Of a stretch of DNA of 64,000 bases, positions 37,151 to 51,442 are shown piece by piece. The notes beneath the pieces are model-generated. The model had not been told where the DNA came from, did not search any database, and saw nothing but the letters and a program-made list of their open reading frames with translations. The translations under genes were made by a program, and so were the position numbers. This DNA is from Istiophorus platypterus (lineage: Eukaryota; Chordata; Actinopteri; Istiophoriformes; Istiophoridae). The DNA lies in assembly GCA_016859345.1 (NCBI GenBank), contig CM029124.1, positions 11,479,980 through 11,543,979 of the forward strand, written 5' to 3'. Position 1 is the first letter of the stretch. Every line of letters starts with the position of its first letter.

Positions 37151-37786
37151 ACTCCCTAATGCGCAGTTGGATAGTCAGAGGTATTGAGTTCAAAGCTGTC
37201 CCAGGGATATATTTTTTCCATTGACAGAAATCCAATTAGTTTTAGTACACAGTCTGGCTGAATAAAAAGGGTCTTAAAATCTACAATATGTTTCCTTAGC
37301 GTTTTAGCAGAGTGCAAAGCCAGTGATGGATCTTTATGATTTGACCTGATGGGGCCCAAGTGGACGTACTCCCTTTCCTATTTCGGCAAGTGAAAAACAA
37401 ACTGTCCATATGTCTTACTCATTCTGATAGGCATGGCAGAGTCTTTTGATATTGCGTAAACATCTACTGTACTGTGCATCCACTGGCTAAGATCTTTACT
37501 CTCATACATATTTAATCACTTATTAAATACTTTACAACTACTACACAAATTCTGCTGAAACACCAAGTAAATATGAGAGAGGGAAAAAGTCTGATGTATA
37601 ATTCATTAGTGACATGTTTAGTAAGCAGACGATTTGGGGAGAGTTAATGTGTACTCAGGTTTTGACACGAGGGTGTGTATTTTTAAGCGAACATTAAAAA
37701 GGAAATGATTAGGACTGGCACTTGGCTGTCAATAACAAGCTTGCTGCTTGAAGTTGATGATGTGGATGAATTGTAAATTATTGTAA

Positions 37787-37814
37787 TATTGTAAAGCCAC
37801 TATTGTAAAGCCAC
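37787..37814. repeat. exact 2 x 14-bp tandem duplication
   Basis: The unit TATTGTAAAGCCAC occurs twice without change. Confidence 0.95.
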
Positions 37815-39600
37815 TTCCTTCTCTTCAGTCCTACCCCTCTGTTGCGCTGGTTTTAAAGAACATAAAACAAAGTTATTTAGGATACCCGCCAATGATTAGG
37901 ACCTTCCGTTAAACATTTTCTCATTAAAAAAAAAAAAAGGGGGAGGGGGGGCAAACTTATGTTTGAAACACAGCCTGTGTCTGTTTAAGCCCATTACTCA
38001 AGCACTGTTTATGTTCACCCCATCACACTTACCCATCTCTCAGATTGATGATGTAAGCAACTGGAAGGCATGGAACATATTAGGACAGAGCAGCAAGAGG
38101 GGCAGCCATACTTCTACTTCCCTTGGCTGAGTCCCAAATGGGAAAAAAAGGAAAAGAAAAAGGTTTGGAGACTGTTTTGGAAGAGGAACAAAGAAGCTTC
38201 CTTTGGTATGGACTTGGCAGTTTTGGTCGCTTCATGGCTTTCAATCTCCCACAGTCTTTCCTAGAGGGCCCAGGGGTGAAAAGTGAAGACAGATACATGG
38301 GTGTATTCATGCCAACATTTTAGAGGATGATTGCAGTTTTTGCCATGTTTTGAATTTTAGGAGATGATTTTTTAAGAGGGCTGCATGATGAATGTGGTCA
38401 GTGGATGAATAAATCCTATGACCATAAAATGCAGTTGGAAGCTGTTATTGGAGGTAGTAGCCTTTGAAGGCCCCAGCAATTGCTAAAAGAATTTGCTGTT
38501 ACATTTTGGTGAAGACGAGGGTGTAATATAATAATCTTTTAACATCTTTGATGTGAGTCAGGTTTAATCATAGTTTGCCACTCTTGTGATAAACTACAGT
38601 ACACGCAGGCCATCTTATTGGCTTGCTCTGCAATTTCAGAACCCTAAAAGCCTTTGTGGGTGAATACTTTTTTCTACACTTGTAGAATGCTTAAACCATC
38701 TCTGGTCCTGGACAGCTGTGCCACATTCTCAGCACAGCTGTAACTCATTTCCTGTTTCCATTTCGGATAAACTTACTCACATCTTTCACAGCTTTCACTT
38801 ATAAAAACCGCTGTCTGTCCTTCCAAGTCGCTGTCCCAAGAACTTGATATTGGTCAAACAGGAAGATTTGTGGGAGATAATGGTCCCTGCGCTCTCACCC
38901 TGCTGCACTCTTGTTCTCCTTTTTTCCACTACTATTTTAACTTGTTTATAGTCTGTATTTACTTGTTCCATTTGTGAAGCATGAATAATAAGTTTAGAAA
39001 ACTGTACTTGGGAATGTGCTCAGAAATCAAGGGCAAGCTTTGGCTTTTTTGAGGCTACATCTGACATCCATCAGCATGGAAATATGTTTTAATGGTCAGG
39101 CAGGCTGCAAGACATCAGTAAGCTGTTGCCTCACTTTTCCACCCAGGGACATATTGAGATAAGAAACAGTGACGGCATGTTTCATGTTCGTGCTGCTGAC
39201 ACGTCTGTTCTGGAAAACTACAAGAAACGACCCCTCCATTTTGGGGCCAGCAGTCTGTGTAGTACAGTATTCTTATTCTCTGTTTTCCCTCATAAAACAC
39301 TGTATATCCATTAGGATAAATGCATTGACTCCCATCATAGTGGTTCCACTGTGAGCTGCTGACTGCACCATTAGCTGACAGCATGATTATGTGAACAACA
39401 GACCAAACAGTCTTCTGATCTTCTCTGTCTGTCCAGACATTTGGTGATGTTTAAGAGTTTCTCCCCAGTGGTAATGGTGAGATAGCTTTTGTACCGGGGG
39501 CACTGTAGAGTTTCTTTATTTTCTCCCTCTGTCTGGATCTCAGGCCCCTGGGTCCTCCAAAGCCCAGAACATGTCTGTACTCAGATGTTTTAAAACACCA

Positions 39601-39695
39601 AACAGCAAAGGAAGAGAAGGAGAAGGAGGAGGCAGAGGAGGAGGAGGAGGAAGAAGAAGGGATAAAGGAGAGACGAAGGGAAATGGGAGGAGGGT
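39601..39695. repeat. GGA/GAA-rich purine tract
   Basis: Long strand-asymmetric purine run with GGAGGA and GAAGAA cores. Confidence 0.85.
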
Positions 39696-40048
39696 AAGGA
39701 ATCCTCATAGGGACGAAGTGTACATGTGCACCAGGCAGAGAGGCCCAACAGGGTCTGTAGACTTGTGATCTGAGGGCCGTTTGTGTGTCAGTCAGATCAA
39801 AGTCTTTTGAAGAGAAGGAGAAATCCCTTTACCTTCCCTGACTATAGCAACCCTTATTGGCAGCCAGGTAAAAGAAGGGGGATGATAACAGAGGGCTACA
39901 CTGAAGCACTTCAGCATGAGATGGTTTCCCTTTTTTTATTTATTTATTTTTTTATATATAAACACTTCAAATAAAACAAACATTGGTCCTAAGGCATTTT
40001 TTCAGTCATCAAGGATTTTTTTCATACAGCTTTAGGCTTATTGTTTTT

Positions 40049-40088
40049 GATAGTATTGATAGTATTTGATAGTATTTTGATAGTAATG
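40049..40088. repeat. GATAGTATT tandem repeat with growing T run
   Basis: Units of 9, 10 and 11 bases (GATAGTATT, GATAGTATTT, GATAGTATTTT) then a partial GATAGTAA. Confidence 0.9.
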
Positions 40089-40739
40089 TATACTTGTGGC
40101 TCTACATTGTCAGTGAATATCCATAGCCATATATTTTAAGACATTTGGATTCACAAATATACTAAAATATACAAATATACTAAATGTAAGCAAACTATTT
40201 TGTTGCCAAGGCATCTATGCTGTGCTTCATACATAGTGTTGTGCTGCTATATGGCACAAAAGAATTTTGTTATGATTCGTTAATATGTAAACATGTATTT
40301 GTTATTAGACAAATATACAAGGCAGATTATATTAAATTAAATCTTACCCAGATTTTGTGTCTTCACAAATCAGAACGCTGTTGTAGTCTCAGGTTACCGT
40401 ACGTGAAGTTCTTTAAGAGTTAGATCAGCTGAGAATATGAAAGTGCAACTAGAAAGAAGAGAACAAAAACACATGTCTCTTAGAATCAGAGAAAACACAA
40501 ATGACCCTGGTTGTGCTGGTTATTTTTCTTTGTATTTTGGATAAATAAAAGACCTAACCTAGTAGCAGTGCAATGTTTTCATCATATACCTTTTTTTCAG
40601 GTGTGGGGGGTGATACTTACATGTACCTGTTGTCCGTTTGGCTGCATGCATAGAGTTTTTCTCTCTGCACATTGTGACTTCATATTTAAGTATGAAAAAA
40701 AAATCATTTATTTAGCAGGTGACAATGTAGATACACGAT

Positions 40740-41060
40740 CACCATAGAGTCAGGCGGTTTTGTTAACGGCCCCGTGACAACTGGCTTTCTTTGCAATTAG
40801 ATTATCCATTCCATTTTCCTCATGCAGCCTGACCAGGAGCAGCATGGTTGCTGTCTTTTGCAGACATTTATGGCTATTCTTGAGTACATACTGTATCTTT
40901 ATGGCCTTTTGTTATGATTTCAGAATGGTTTGAGGTCGGGAGCCTGTGTTCTTGTCGGTTTAATCTTATCATCTTAACACCTCCCTGTCAATCTTAATTG
41001 GCTACTGATGAGGCTATAAGACAGTTTAAGTCATTAAACCAAGCCAAATGTTGAAATACT
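40740..41060. promoter_or_regulatory. candidate intronic conserved block J
   Basis: Balanced sequence with GCAATTAGATTATCC, CTGTCAATCTTAATTGGC and GTCATTAAACC. The dense TAAT/TGTCAAT cores resemble HOX/PBX elements. Not coding. Confidence 0.3.
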
Positions 41061-41234
41061 CCTAATTAATACCACATATTAATCTGTGGCAATAACTTTT
41101 ATGAACATGTATTAGTGGTCATCTGGGTGAGTACAGAAAGGCAGAGGTTGAACTACGAATCATCAAATCCAAGTTGAAAATACAGTAGGCCTATACTGTG
41201 TATATACACTCCGCTATTCCTTTCACAGAGTGCC

Positions 41235-41490
41235 AGACAGTCCGTCACTCATACACCCCCCCCATCCCATGCTGTGAACATGTAGTGAGTGTATCCTTCC
41301 ATGGGCACGGCTGTTTAAATTAATTATTAGTTTTATAGCGAACCCTGAGGCCTTGCACAGGCAGCTAATCCCCGCAGACGGCTAATCCGACCCCGCGTTA
41401 CACAAAATCAATGCTGGTCTTTGGTGTTGGCATGCCATCAGGGCACAGGGACACATGTCAGACAGGCCTCCTGATTTTTTCATGAGGTGT
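41235..41490. promoter_or_regulatory. candidate intronic conserved block K
   Basis: It contains TTTAAATTAATTATTAG and a paired GCTAATCC/GGCTAATCC (OTX/PITX-type TAATCC) with CpGs at about 41370-41400, then TGGCATGCCA, a 10-bp palindrome. GC is higher than in the flanks. It reads like a developmental enhancer. Confidence 0.35.
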
Positions 41491-42410
41491 GTTTTTGATG
41501 TAGTGGGGCCAGTGGAGGATGCTCGAGGTACCCAGAATTGAAAAGAATATCCGGAAGCGAGAAAAAGCTTGTATGACCAAATTTCTCATGGGGGGCTGGT
41601 GATGCAAGTGTGTGGTTTTTGTGCATTATTTTTGACTGAAAATAGATGAGATCTTGGAGAGAGCTTTTGCTGTCAGAAAATCAGGGCTCTATAAATTTGT
41701 AGTTGAAGAGTCCATATAGAAGGAATTATAATATTTGTAATTAAATTAGTATTAATGGTCCTGATAAAAAAATCCTGTAACTGGGTGTTGTATATTTTTT
41801 AGAGTATAACACCACCACAAGATCTATCTCTGTCTTGCTGTGGTAACTTTCTGTTGATAATGATCTTCTGAATAGTGGATAGGTAGTGACTGTAATATTA
41901 GAGCTATCAGTGACCTTCTGGCAACCTTCTGCGATGATGGATGTATGCGGTGGAAGAGTGTCCTGCAGTCATCAAGGATTTGAAGGGATTTTGTTTGCAG
42001 TGACTGACAGCAGATCAAGTGGCCTGAGTTATGTCATGCTCGCTGTTTTACACTGTTTTGGTGGCTGACGATCAGTGCTCTTTGAGTCTTTTTGTAAACC
42101 TCAGGCTGTGGTGTTTGCCTGATAATTAGATGAAATAGATTGGAACAGTCAATTTGAAAATGTCAATTATGGTGTTTTTATTAATAAATCTTTTTTATGA
42201 CCCAAAATGAAAACATCCCATCTTGCCTTGGTAATGATACAGACAGACTGTGTTATGAGATTGGTTTAATATCTTGTCAGATTTGATACACTGTCAAAAT
42301 TGAGACCACCGTCCATTTTCTTTGTCAGAGTTTAATACCATTCAGAAAAAATATGTATATTTCTCATTCCTCAGTCTAATCTCATATTCTCAACTGTCTG
42401 TCAGTAATTG

Positions 42411-42465
42411 GAGGAGAAGGAGAGAGAGAAAGAGGGAGGGAGAGAGGGAGAGAGAGAGAGGGAGG

Positions 42466-42510
<45 letters not shown>

Positions 42511-42526
42511 AGGGAGAGAGAGAGAT
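42411..42526. repeat. (GA)n/(GGGA)n purine tract
   Basis: About 115 bases of nearly pure purine with a central GA run. Confidence 0.95.
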
Positions 42527-45284
42527 GATCTGACCCAGTCCCCTAATTTTTTTTGCACCTCTCATTTTGCCCATTAGTTTTGGATTACCAGCTATCTCTC
42601 TTTCTCACTGAGACTGGCAGCTGAAGATAATAGCTTTCATAATGTGTGGAGTTTCACTCCAAGCTCTTCTGTGTTTCTCTTTATGAGAGAACAAAAAATG
42701 TCAAGCCCAGTCTGTCTATTCATTTCCTCTGTTTGGAGATTAATGAGAGGAACAGTGCTGTCTCAAGCCTTTTGTGACACGCTTCAAAGTCCCTGTACAG
42801 GGGGACTCGTGTCTATTCGTCTGTGGAGTTCACACAGGCTGGCATTCATTTGTGTGTACACTGTGGTAGTTGATTAGGGAGGCAAGCACATGATCAAAAC
42901 TATATGCTACAATTATCCCCACATTTGTTGCCCATTTTGCTTAACACCATTGAAATCATCTGATATGATACAGTAGATAAGAGCTGATTCAGGATGTTGT
43001 TGGATCTCACTCATTGAGCAAGTGATTTAAGTTTTTACAGTATTGGACCTGAACAGAAAAAACAATTTTTTTTGGGAGTTTGACTGCATGAAGCAAGACC
43101 TTCAGTTGGAGGGGGGGGGCGCACTAATGAGGAAATGACGTAGATAGAAAAATCTTGTGTCTAGTCATGAGACCTCTGAGTTAAAACCATTAACTCCCCT
43201 TTCTTATCTAGAACACAGAGAGACATTCATTGTCTGGAGAATTTAATATTTTTTGGTCTTTTCTATCACACAGGCATTAGATATACTTTAAATCCATCCA
43301 AGCCTTTTTCATACTACTTATAATTTGAATATTTTGAATTAAATGATATTTTATAACAATGTATGTTATCATACAGAGGTCAAACATTTTGTCACATGTA
43401 GAATGGTCAGTTTCATTTTGAACCTACCAATCTACCTTACTAATTGATAAACATAAGGGTTTCTTCTGGAAGAAAGTGACAGAGTATGTTATTTTGAAAA
43501 AAAAAATTGAAATTGAGACAAGATGAACAAAGCAACCTCAGCAGGACCTCTACTCTTGTACTGTATGTATAATGAAGCCCCATAAATACAAATTTAACTA
43601 CATATGAAATCTTAGAATTGAAAGGACTTTTGCAGCTGTTCTACTTTTGATCCAATCCCATGCAGTCAACGAAATACCAATAAAAGCTCTTGTGACAGAA
43701 TGAACTGTGCCAGTTTCTTGTCATATGACTGACACCACAAACAGAATCAAACAGTCATCACAACTGTCATGGCTTTTGCTTCAGAGCTCCTTTACATCTA
43801 GTTTGACCCTGTTCAGGCACCATCTACAACTTTTACCTTACATCTTAAGCAAAACTGGCTTTTTCCTCCAAAATGTGTTATAGGTTACTAATTTGGGCCA
43901 TTAAGTCCCTATTTTTAATTTGTGTATAGGTGCCTAAAATTGTTGGACTTGAGGATAGAGACCAGAAGTTGTGTGCAAAAAACTTCGCTGAAATCTTCCT
44001 TCGCTAACTGCGATACTCAAGTCCATCGCTTTGTTTAAGGAACGTTTTGGGTTTTTTTTAGTTTAACAGTTTAACAAAAGTTTAACAAAAATCAGGTGTA
44101 TATGAAATATGATGGTAAACTGGTTGCTCACTGTCACTCATTGTTCTCTCATTGTGCTTATTTTAAGGTGTAGGCTTGTGGAGAATTGCTTATCTAAATA
44201 TCAGCACCTTATATTCTGTCATTTTCATTTTTAATTTTTTCATTCTCAGCTGATCACCTAAGTTGTCAAACTAGGTGTAAGAGACATTCTGACTTATTGC
44301 ATACCTCTTTTAAAGACACATTCAGACAATAAACACAGATCTGGATGTGAACCACACATCTCTTTTGAATGGTGAAATGCCACGTTTTTATCCACAGCAC
44401 AAGCCTGTGTGTTGCATTTTCCAGGCATGTAATCATATCTTTTTAGAATTTCACTCGTCGTTCTTGGCCTATGCCTCTCACTAGGAAATAAAAATTTTCC
44501 AAACCATGACAAATGCAATGAGTTGCTCAAAATGCCTTCTCGATCACAAATACCAACCTTTTTTTACTTAATGTTTGCTGGAACCAACTTTATGATTAAC
44601 ATTGGGCTCAAATGGCGAAACCTTCAACTATGTGATAAAGACAAGAAACACATACTAGCATTTATAGACGTTCATGTTTCATGACTACATAAAGTTAGGA
44701 TAAAGTAAAAGAAAAATTTTTGGAGAACCTATTTTGCTGCACACAGCCAATAGAGTAGTGTATTTGCTTTACATGGCTTTGATTAAAGGTTTTGAGAGAG
44801 GGGAGACTTTTCTTTCACTTTATGACTCTCTTTGCCAGCTTGGCCACAGTACTAGCATTTAAATGCCCATTAACAACCTTTTAACTGTCAAGATCTTTTG
44901 AAATATGGTTATTTGCTTTCCTTGCTGCTACAGAGGCACCAAAATTAGTTTTAATAGCACAAAGTGTTGGTATTAATATGTTTCTACATGAGCAGTAAGC
45001 TAGCCACATGTCATTGTAGTGCAAAGGAGTTTGCCAATGATGTCTGATTAGGAGTTCACTGGGAGATTAATAGATGTTTCTTCCCCTCATTTGTTATCAC
45101 TCTTTTAGAGCATTGACTGACTACAGCATGTGATAAATAGAGGGAAGCCTCTGCATTTCCTGAGTGAGACACTATCTATCTACTCGTCAGCCTAGCTCCA
45201 TGTTGATGCGATGTCTCCTCTGACAGCACATCCAAAGTCAGCTGCCTAGTCCTGTGCAATTTCAGCAGCAGAAGGGAAGATGTT

Positions 45285-45460
45285 TAGGATCGGCATTTTA
45301 ATCCTGGCCTGTTTAATGTTTGCCCCCTGACAATCTGGGCCAGACATCATTTTAATGGTATGTACAGTGATAAAGCCAATAAAATGTCAGAATGATTGAT
45401 AATCTGAGCATTATAGCAATATGACTTTCCAGTTCTCCTCTGCGCTCCAATGATGGTTTC
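45285..45460. promoter_or_regulatory. candidate intronic conserved block L
   Basis: Two ATTTTAAT(C/G) repeats, AATGATTGATAATC and GACATCATTTTAATGG lie in a compact non-repetitive block. It has no protein-like frame. Confidence 0.25.
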
Positions 45461-46469
45461 CAAATTGAATTCTTTATGTGTGCATGCTCGTGTATGTTTG
45501 CACGCACATTCATTTGTCTGCACGCATGAGTCTTTGCTAAACCTTAGGTGAGAGGAAAACAGTAGAAATCTTATTAGTTTCTAGCAAATCAGTTTTTAGA
45601 CCTTATGCGATACATTATTTCCAAAATAACAAACCACATGGGCTGAGTAGATTATCTGAGAGTTTTTTTAACCTGCTTACTGCATTTGTCTGGGAAAATA
45701 TGGAGTGCAATGAGAACAATTATAAGGAAGATTACCATATTTCTTCTGTTAAATATTGATATGAAATCTTGCTTTCCTCTGAGTGTCAGACGCTGTGAAC
45801 GTATGAACCAGGCGTCTGAGGCCTGTGTGTTTCATATCAAAGCTTGCTTATTTTCATCTGCTTTGGATAGATGGGAGGTGGGGGAGAGGATGTCGGTCAT
45901 ATCTCTTGACTTATGAACTTTTTCAAACACAGGTAGACATTGACATGCCACAGATGCTGGTGAAGCAATTGTATGTTACAATTGCATTTTGTTATTAAGC
46001 CTTAGATTTGAGTGTGATAAATTCAACATTCTCTCTTTATGAAATTTGTCAGTAACATTATTACAGTAATTTATCCATTGGTGCTGTTTTTATCCATTTA
46101 AAAAATAACCTGTCTAATTATTTAAAGCTGTAGGCTCACCTCGATTCTTATTGATGTGATCAAATGGCTCTGGTCCATTGATTTATCGCTTGCTGTTTGC
46201 AAACCAATAGCAATTGGTTTGAGATTGACAACACATGTAGGCCTGTAGTGCAGACAGCGTCTCTGTGGACCTATGAAACAGCTCCTTTTATCTTCAGCAA
46301 AGTCAGAGCAGTCCTGCCTCTGACTGGCAGTCATAGAAAGCTCTTTGTTTTATGTAAATGGTGATTGATGACATGTCTGGCACAGCCTGCATTTTTTGAC
46401 AAAAAGTATTGATGGCTGCTCTCAGTAAAGTGTTAGTCCAGGTGACAGAGCAATCCATTTTAAGATGAA

Positions 46470-46503
46470 TGAGAGAGAGTGAGAGAGTGAAAGAGAGGTA
46501 GAG

Positions 46504-46556
<53 letters not shown>

Positions 46557-46567
46557 AAGAAAGAAAC
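46470..46567. repeat. (GA)n / (GAAA)n microsatellite
   Basis: A GA run at 46506-46552 passes into GAAA units; minus-strand Ser/Leu frames here are artefacts. Confidence 0.95.
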
Positions 46568-48234
46568 AGGAGAGTCATCAACAGGAAAGACTTGCACATT
46601 TGTAACTCCGGTTCCTTGATCAAATGCTTTAAAGTGGAATACACACATTTGGTTAATGTGAGTCCTGTGACAGTTCGCACCGGTACCGAGTGCTGCAGTG
46701 CTGTACTTCAACCAAAACCACTGAGTGCTGCATCTTATAATGGACCTTTTTTTTGTTGCAAATAAGAACACAGTGTGCATTTTCATTTCGCTCGGCTTGT
46801 TTCCCTTAGTTGTCTCTTGAAGACTCAGTCTTTTTTGCCATCTAATAATAGGACTGCAGAACTGTCTGCCTTCATTCAGTGCAATACCTACAGTAAAAGA
46901 ATCGGAGAAGAAGATGGCCCATCACTGATTAGGGAAGAAACTGAGATAAAGTACCTAAAATGTACTGCAAATTTAGCAAGTTATGGAAATAAAAAGAAAT
47001 TGTTTGTCCCAGTGGCCAATAGTTGTACTGCAAGAAAATCTGCAATGTGTGCAATGGCTACACTAACATACAAAGGTTAAAAAAAGACAGGAATTGATTT
47101 TTTCTATTTGACATGAGTTGTCTCTTTTTTTGTACAATGTGTAAAATGTCACATTATAAAAACAAGTTATTACAACATGCATGGAAAGTTCAAGAAGTAA
47201 CATAGATAATAGTGGACTACATTAGATGTATTGAATCATGTGACTACCGGGATTGCCAATGCAATCTGCAAAGATCAGGCAGGAGCAGATTAATTAGTGA
47301 GTGGACTTTTTTGCTCTGTGCTGAAACATATTGCTCTATTTAGATGAAGCATCTACTGGTGTCTGTTTGAGATTTTGAAAATATTCATAGTAATGACAGC
47401 CTTACAGGTGGTGCAGGACTTTTAGGGTTTCTGCTCAGCTGTCTTGCTCATAAAGTCCCAAAAAATATGTTTCAATAATGTCTTAATCGTTCTGCATGTG
47501 TCTTGGTGGATTTTTCAGGAGAAAAACTGAAATTGTGATTAATCTCCAACCTTAAAAAAAAGCTTTGCCAATAATGAAACCCTATAATGCAATTAAAACC
47601 AATTTAAGTATTTTTTAAAAAGTATACTTTGTATTTTTGCTAAAGCAAATGTTACGACTGGGCATTTTGTAACATTTGAGGTTTTTAAGAAGAAAGAATA
47701 TAAAGTTGATTTGGATGTGTATATATTGAATAAATCAACATATGTATTGCTCTGCTTTCCCAATATTGATGCTTTTATGTTGATTAATGAGGTAGCCCCC
47801 TAGAAGGTATCCTATGAATGTAAGTAGTAAATGAAAAAGCTCTCATAGCTTGTCAAAATATACCTGTCTGTCAGTTAGGGTTCATTTAGTACCTATGGGA
47901 CTCAGAGCATTTATAGCCACTGGATTTGTTTGAGTTGGATAATGGGTCCGGGATCCACAGGGGCAACCCTGTCCCCTGTACTCCAGCTCATCTCTGACTT
48001 TGGAATGATGAATGTGAATTTACATTTGCACTATACTGTGTGCTTTTACACTCTCACAGTAATGTAATTTCACTAATGGAGCCGCTATCAAAAGAAGTTT
48101 ACTTTTGGATCTATGTAGTGAGGAATGTCAAAGGAAGAGACAGCCAGAAACTGTGGCTAGCAGACAAATCTGCTTAAAACACGTCTGCATATGTGAAAAA
48201 AATGTATAACAAAAACTAACCCAAAATGGACCTG

Positions 48235-48530
48235 GTGCTGACGTGTGTCTGACAGAACCAGATTTAACAGATGCTTCAAGGGGACCTTAACCCATGAAAT
48301 CACGCTGTCCTGCATCCAGAGCCCCACCCTCTAACTGCTGTATAAATAGATTCCCGTGACAGGGTAATTCATCTCTGGCCATGAAAACATCAGCTTTAAA
48401 AGACAGCTCGCTGAGACCCTGCGCTTGTTAGGGGCCAGATCAGCAGCCCAGATGCCTGGGATGTAAACTCATGAAGAGAAGATTAATTTATCTGTCATCC
48501 CTGACTTTGACAGTTGTTGTAAATTTGACT
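48235..48530. promoter_or_regulatory. candidate intronic conserved block M
   Basis: Nearly 300 bases of mixed, repeat-free sequence including GGGTAATTCATCTC, CAGCTTTAAAAGACAGC, AAGATTAATTTATC and CTTTGACAG. It differs clearly from the surrounding intron. Enhancer-like by appearance. Confidence 0.3.
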
Positions 48531-51391
48531 CTGGCCTCTGCATGCAGAAGGGAGGGGAGGGATGGGGGAGGCAAGTTTAAAAAAAAAAAAAAAAAATGGA
48601 GAGGACTGTGAAGAGGTAGGATGGCATTAACGAGGGAGGGGATAAGGTAGGGGTGAGTGTGTGTCAAAAATTTCAAACACACAATATTGACAGGAGAACT
48701 CACTCGCTCTCTGCTGGTGTGCACCTGGATTACATCTAAAGCCCACCTCTCCCAGTAATGTGTTTGGAAACCTATTGTTAGGAGAATGTTTGGCAGTGAT
48801 TTTAGCCAACCATCGCTGCCCCTCTTCTTCTAAAAGCACCTTCACTCTTCACCAATTTTTTCTCTACTGCTCTTTTCAAGATGGTGGCCACATAAGGCAT
48901 GCTGGAAAATGAGCAGTGGTGGTGTCAGGGAAGCCATTTGGGGTCTGATTGATGGTAGCAGGCGAACCACCGCAGCCATGTTCTCTGATCTCCCTGTGTG
49001 CAAGCCATGCCTGGCGTGCTCAGAGAAACAGGAGAAGTTTTTTTTAAAAGTTATTGCCACTGCCAGACACATTGCATTAAATTTCTCATCATATCTGTGT
49101 CAGTGTTTCAGAAAATAGATGATGAATTGGGATGCATGAAATGTTTATCATTTGAGAAGATGATGAGTTGGCCTTGGAAGAAAAATGGAAAAATAATGAT
49201 GCAATCATCAAAATCTTGGTTACTGTGGCACAGATAATGTACTGTATATCTTGGTTTTATTTTGGACTTAAATTAATAATTGTAATCATAATTCAGTTGG
49301 CATACATGGGATAATAAGTATTTGGTTTTATTTTCATGTCATGGTTTGTATATGGAAGCTGAATGACTTACAGGATATAGTCCAAATCACATAATTGCAC
49401 GTTTCACACTTCATGCACTTCTACCGAATAGCAACTGACTGTTTTTAAAGTTTTGTGTCCAACCACTTTTTTCCACAGACTTTGATGTCAGCAAAGCTGG
49501 CCTTTTTTTAGGATTCGTGGAGCTACAGATGTGGATGTAGTTATGGCTCTCAGCGTAGATGCAAGACTGGTGCTGTCAATAAAGAGCCCCCCCTGGGCTT
49601 TGGGTCTGCATAAGAATTATGATGTCTCCTCTTGGCTTCATTTGACCCTTCTCTCTCTCTGTAAGCCTGCCATGAATGTCACTGTATTTGCAGCGACCAT
49701 CCTTCAACTAACACATGCAGCACATTACTTATTTATTTTCTGTGAGCATTTTAGAAGCCTTCACTTCCGCCCCCCGATTGGATTTGTTATGTGTCTGATC
49801 ACCAAGTTTATACATAGAGTCTAACGTTATAGCAAATTTGGTTATCAGTTATCAGCACCTCCTTATATGCCTGATTGGACCTAGGGGAAGTGACAAATAT
49901 AACCCAGGAGATCTTGAGCTTTTATTGTGGATTAGCATGCTAATAGGCTTTGGACTTGATTTGACAGAGCTTGCTTCCCCCCGGAGAGGGACAGCCTCGA
50001 GCCAGGGAGAGGGGTTCTATATGGGGGTAAGCGGGGAAAAGGAGGGGGAGAGGGAAGAGGAAAAAGGAAAGCGGGTTAAAAAAGGGGGGGGGTGTATTGG
50101 TGGGTTGATGGAGGAGGTTTTGGGGAGTGTGGAAGATATTGCCAATTAGCATGTGGAAGAAAAAAGGGTCTGACAGGAGTGCTAACCCAGTCATGATAAA
50201 TATGGTGACTTAACAGTCTCTCCTCCTCCCCCTTTGTCTGTCAGACCCCACAGCTGTGAACCTAAGGACTCTTTTCACCTAAAAGGAAATCAAAAGATAA
50301 TCCCAAGTTTGATGTTAGGAGAAACTTTGAGTCGGAGGGGAAAAGGGGTCACCAGTGTATAGGGCAATGGGTTTAAGCTGTAAACCCTTGACAAAAGGTT
50401 CTGACAGGGTAAGTTCCTCCCAATCTCTCTAAGTGTATTTGGAAACTTCTGAGCACCTTCTCCGCGCATGACTAAATCTACTGAAGAATAGACAGATAAG
50501 GGAACTGACTGGCTCAAAAGCAAGTTTAATTTCCCTACGAAAAAAAATATCTGGTATCAATCAGCAAGGTGGAATTGAATCCTCTCACCTGCTCCATGTT
50601 AGTCAAAATTCCCTCGGATGATGTAAATAGCTACTTGAGTTTGACTGGCTCTCCTTTCTCATAGTTTGTCAACACCAATTGTTGGCATTGTTGGAGGTTT
50701 TGGCATCTCATTCCAAGAGGATTATGAAATTAACTTAAAATTTGTCTGGATTGTCTGGATAAACTGGAAAGGCTTGATTCAGCTCCTTTTTTTCTTGTAG
50801 TTGATATACAGAAACGTTCTTGAGATTAGGTAAGGCAGGAGACTTTAGTAAGTGAAGTGGGGCATATCACTTTGCTGTGCTGTACATTTTCATTGTCGCC
50901 CAGTGACAAAGATGAACAAGACAATGGAGCCGATCAGCCATTTAACCTGTTAAGCATCTTGGAGGGTTAGACAATTTTCCATTTGTATTGTCTCTATCTC
51001 AAAGGCTGGTAACACATTAACATTTAGCTAACATATTAGAATTCTTGTTTTTTCCTATAATGTTCTCTCTGCTTTAACTTTGTTTAACTCTGGTTTAAAT
51101 GCACAAGTTTTTTTTTTTTTTTTTTATTCCAAACTATGTTTCATACATATGTAAAAGTCATCAGTCCAATTTCATCTAAGCCAAGCACATAAAAAACTGG
51201 CTCAACCATCTCTTGACTGCCTTTCGTCTCAAGGACAAAGCTGCAGTACATTAGCTGTCTGTGCGAGGAGATAATACCTGTGCTGATGATGGCAGCTGAC
51301 CTTGAAGAGCTTAGATGACAATAACCTTGCTATCATCCCTTGAACCCCAGTTCTCCCAGCTATGTGCACATGTATACTCTCACCCCCCTGC

Positions 51392-51442
51392 CATACACAC
51401 ACACACAAACACACGCATGCACACACACGGACACACACACAC
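51392..51442. repeat. (CA)n imperfect microsatellite
   Basis: CA units interrupted by AAAC, GCATG and GG. Confidence 0.9.

Noticed and set aside
46303..46786. Minus-strand frames of 108-125 codons with Ser/Leu repeats
   Set aside because: They are generated by the GA/CT microsatellite.
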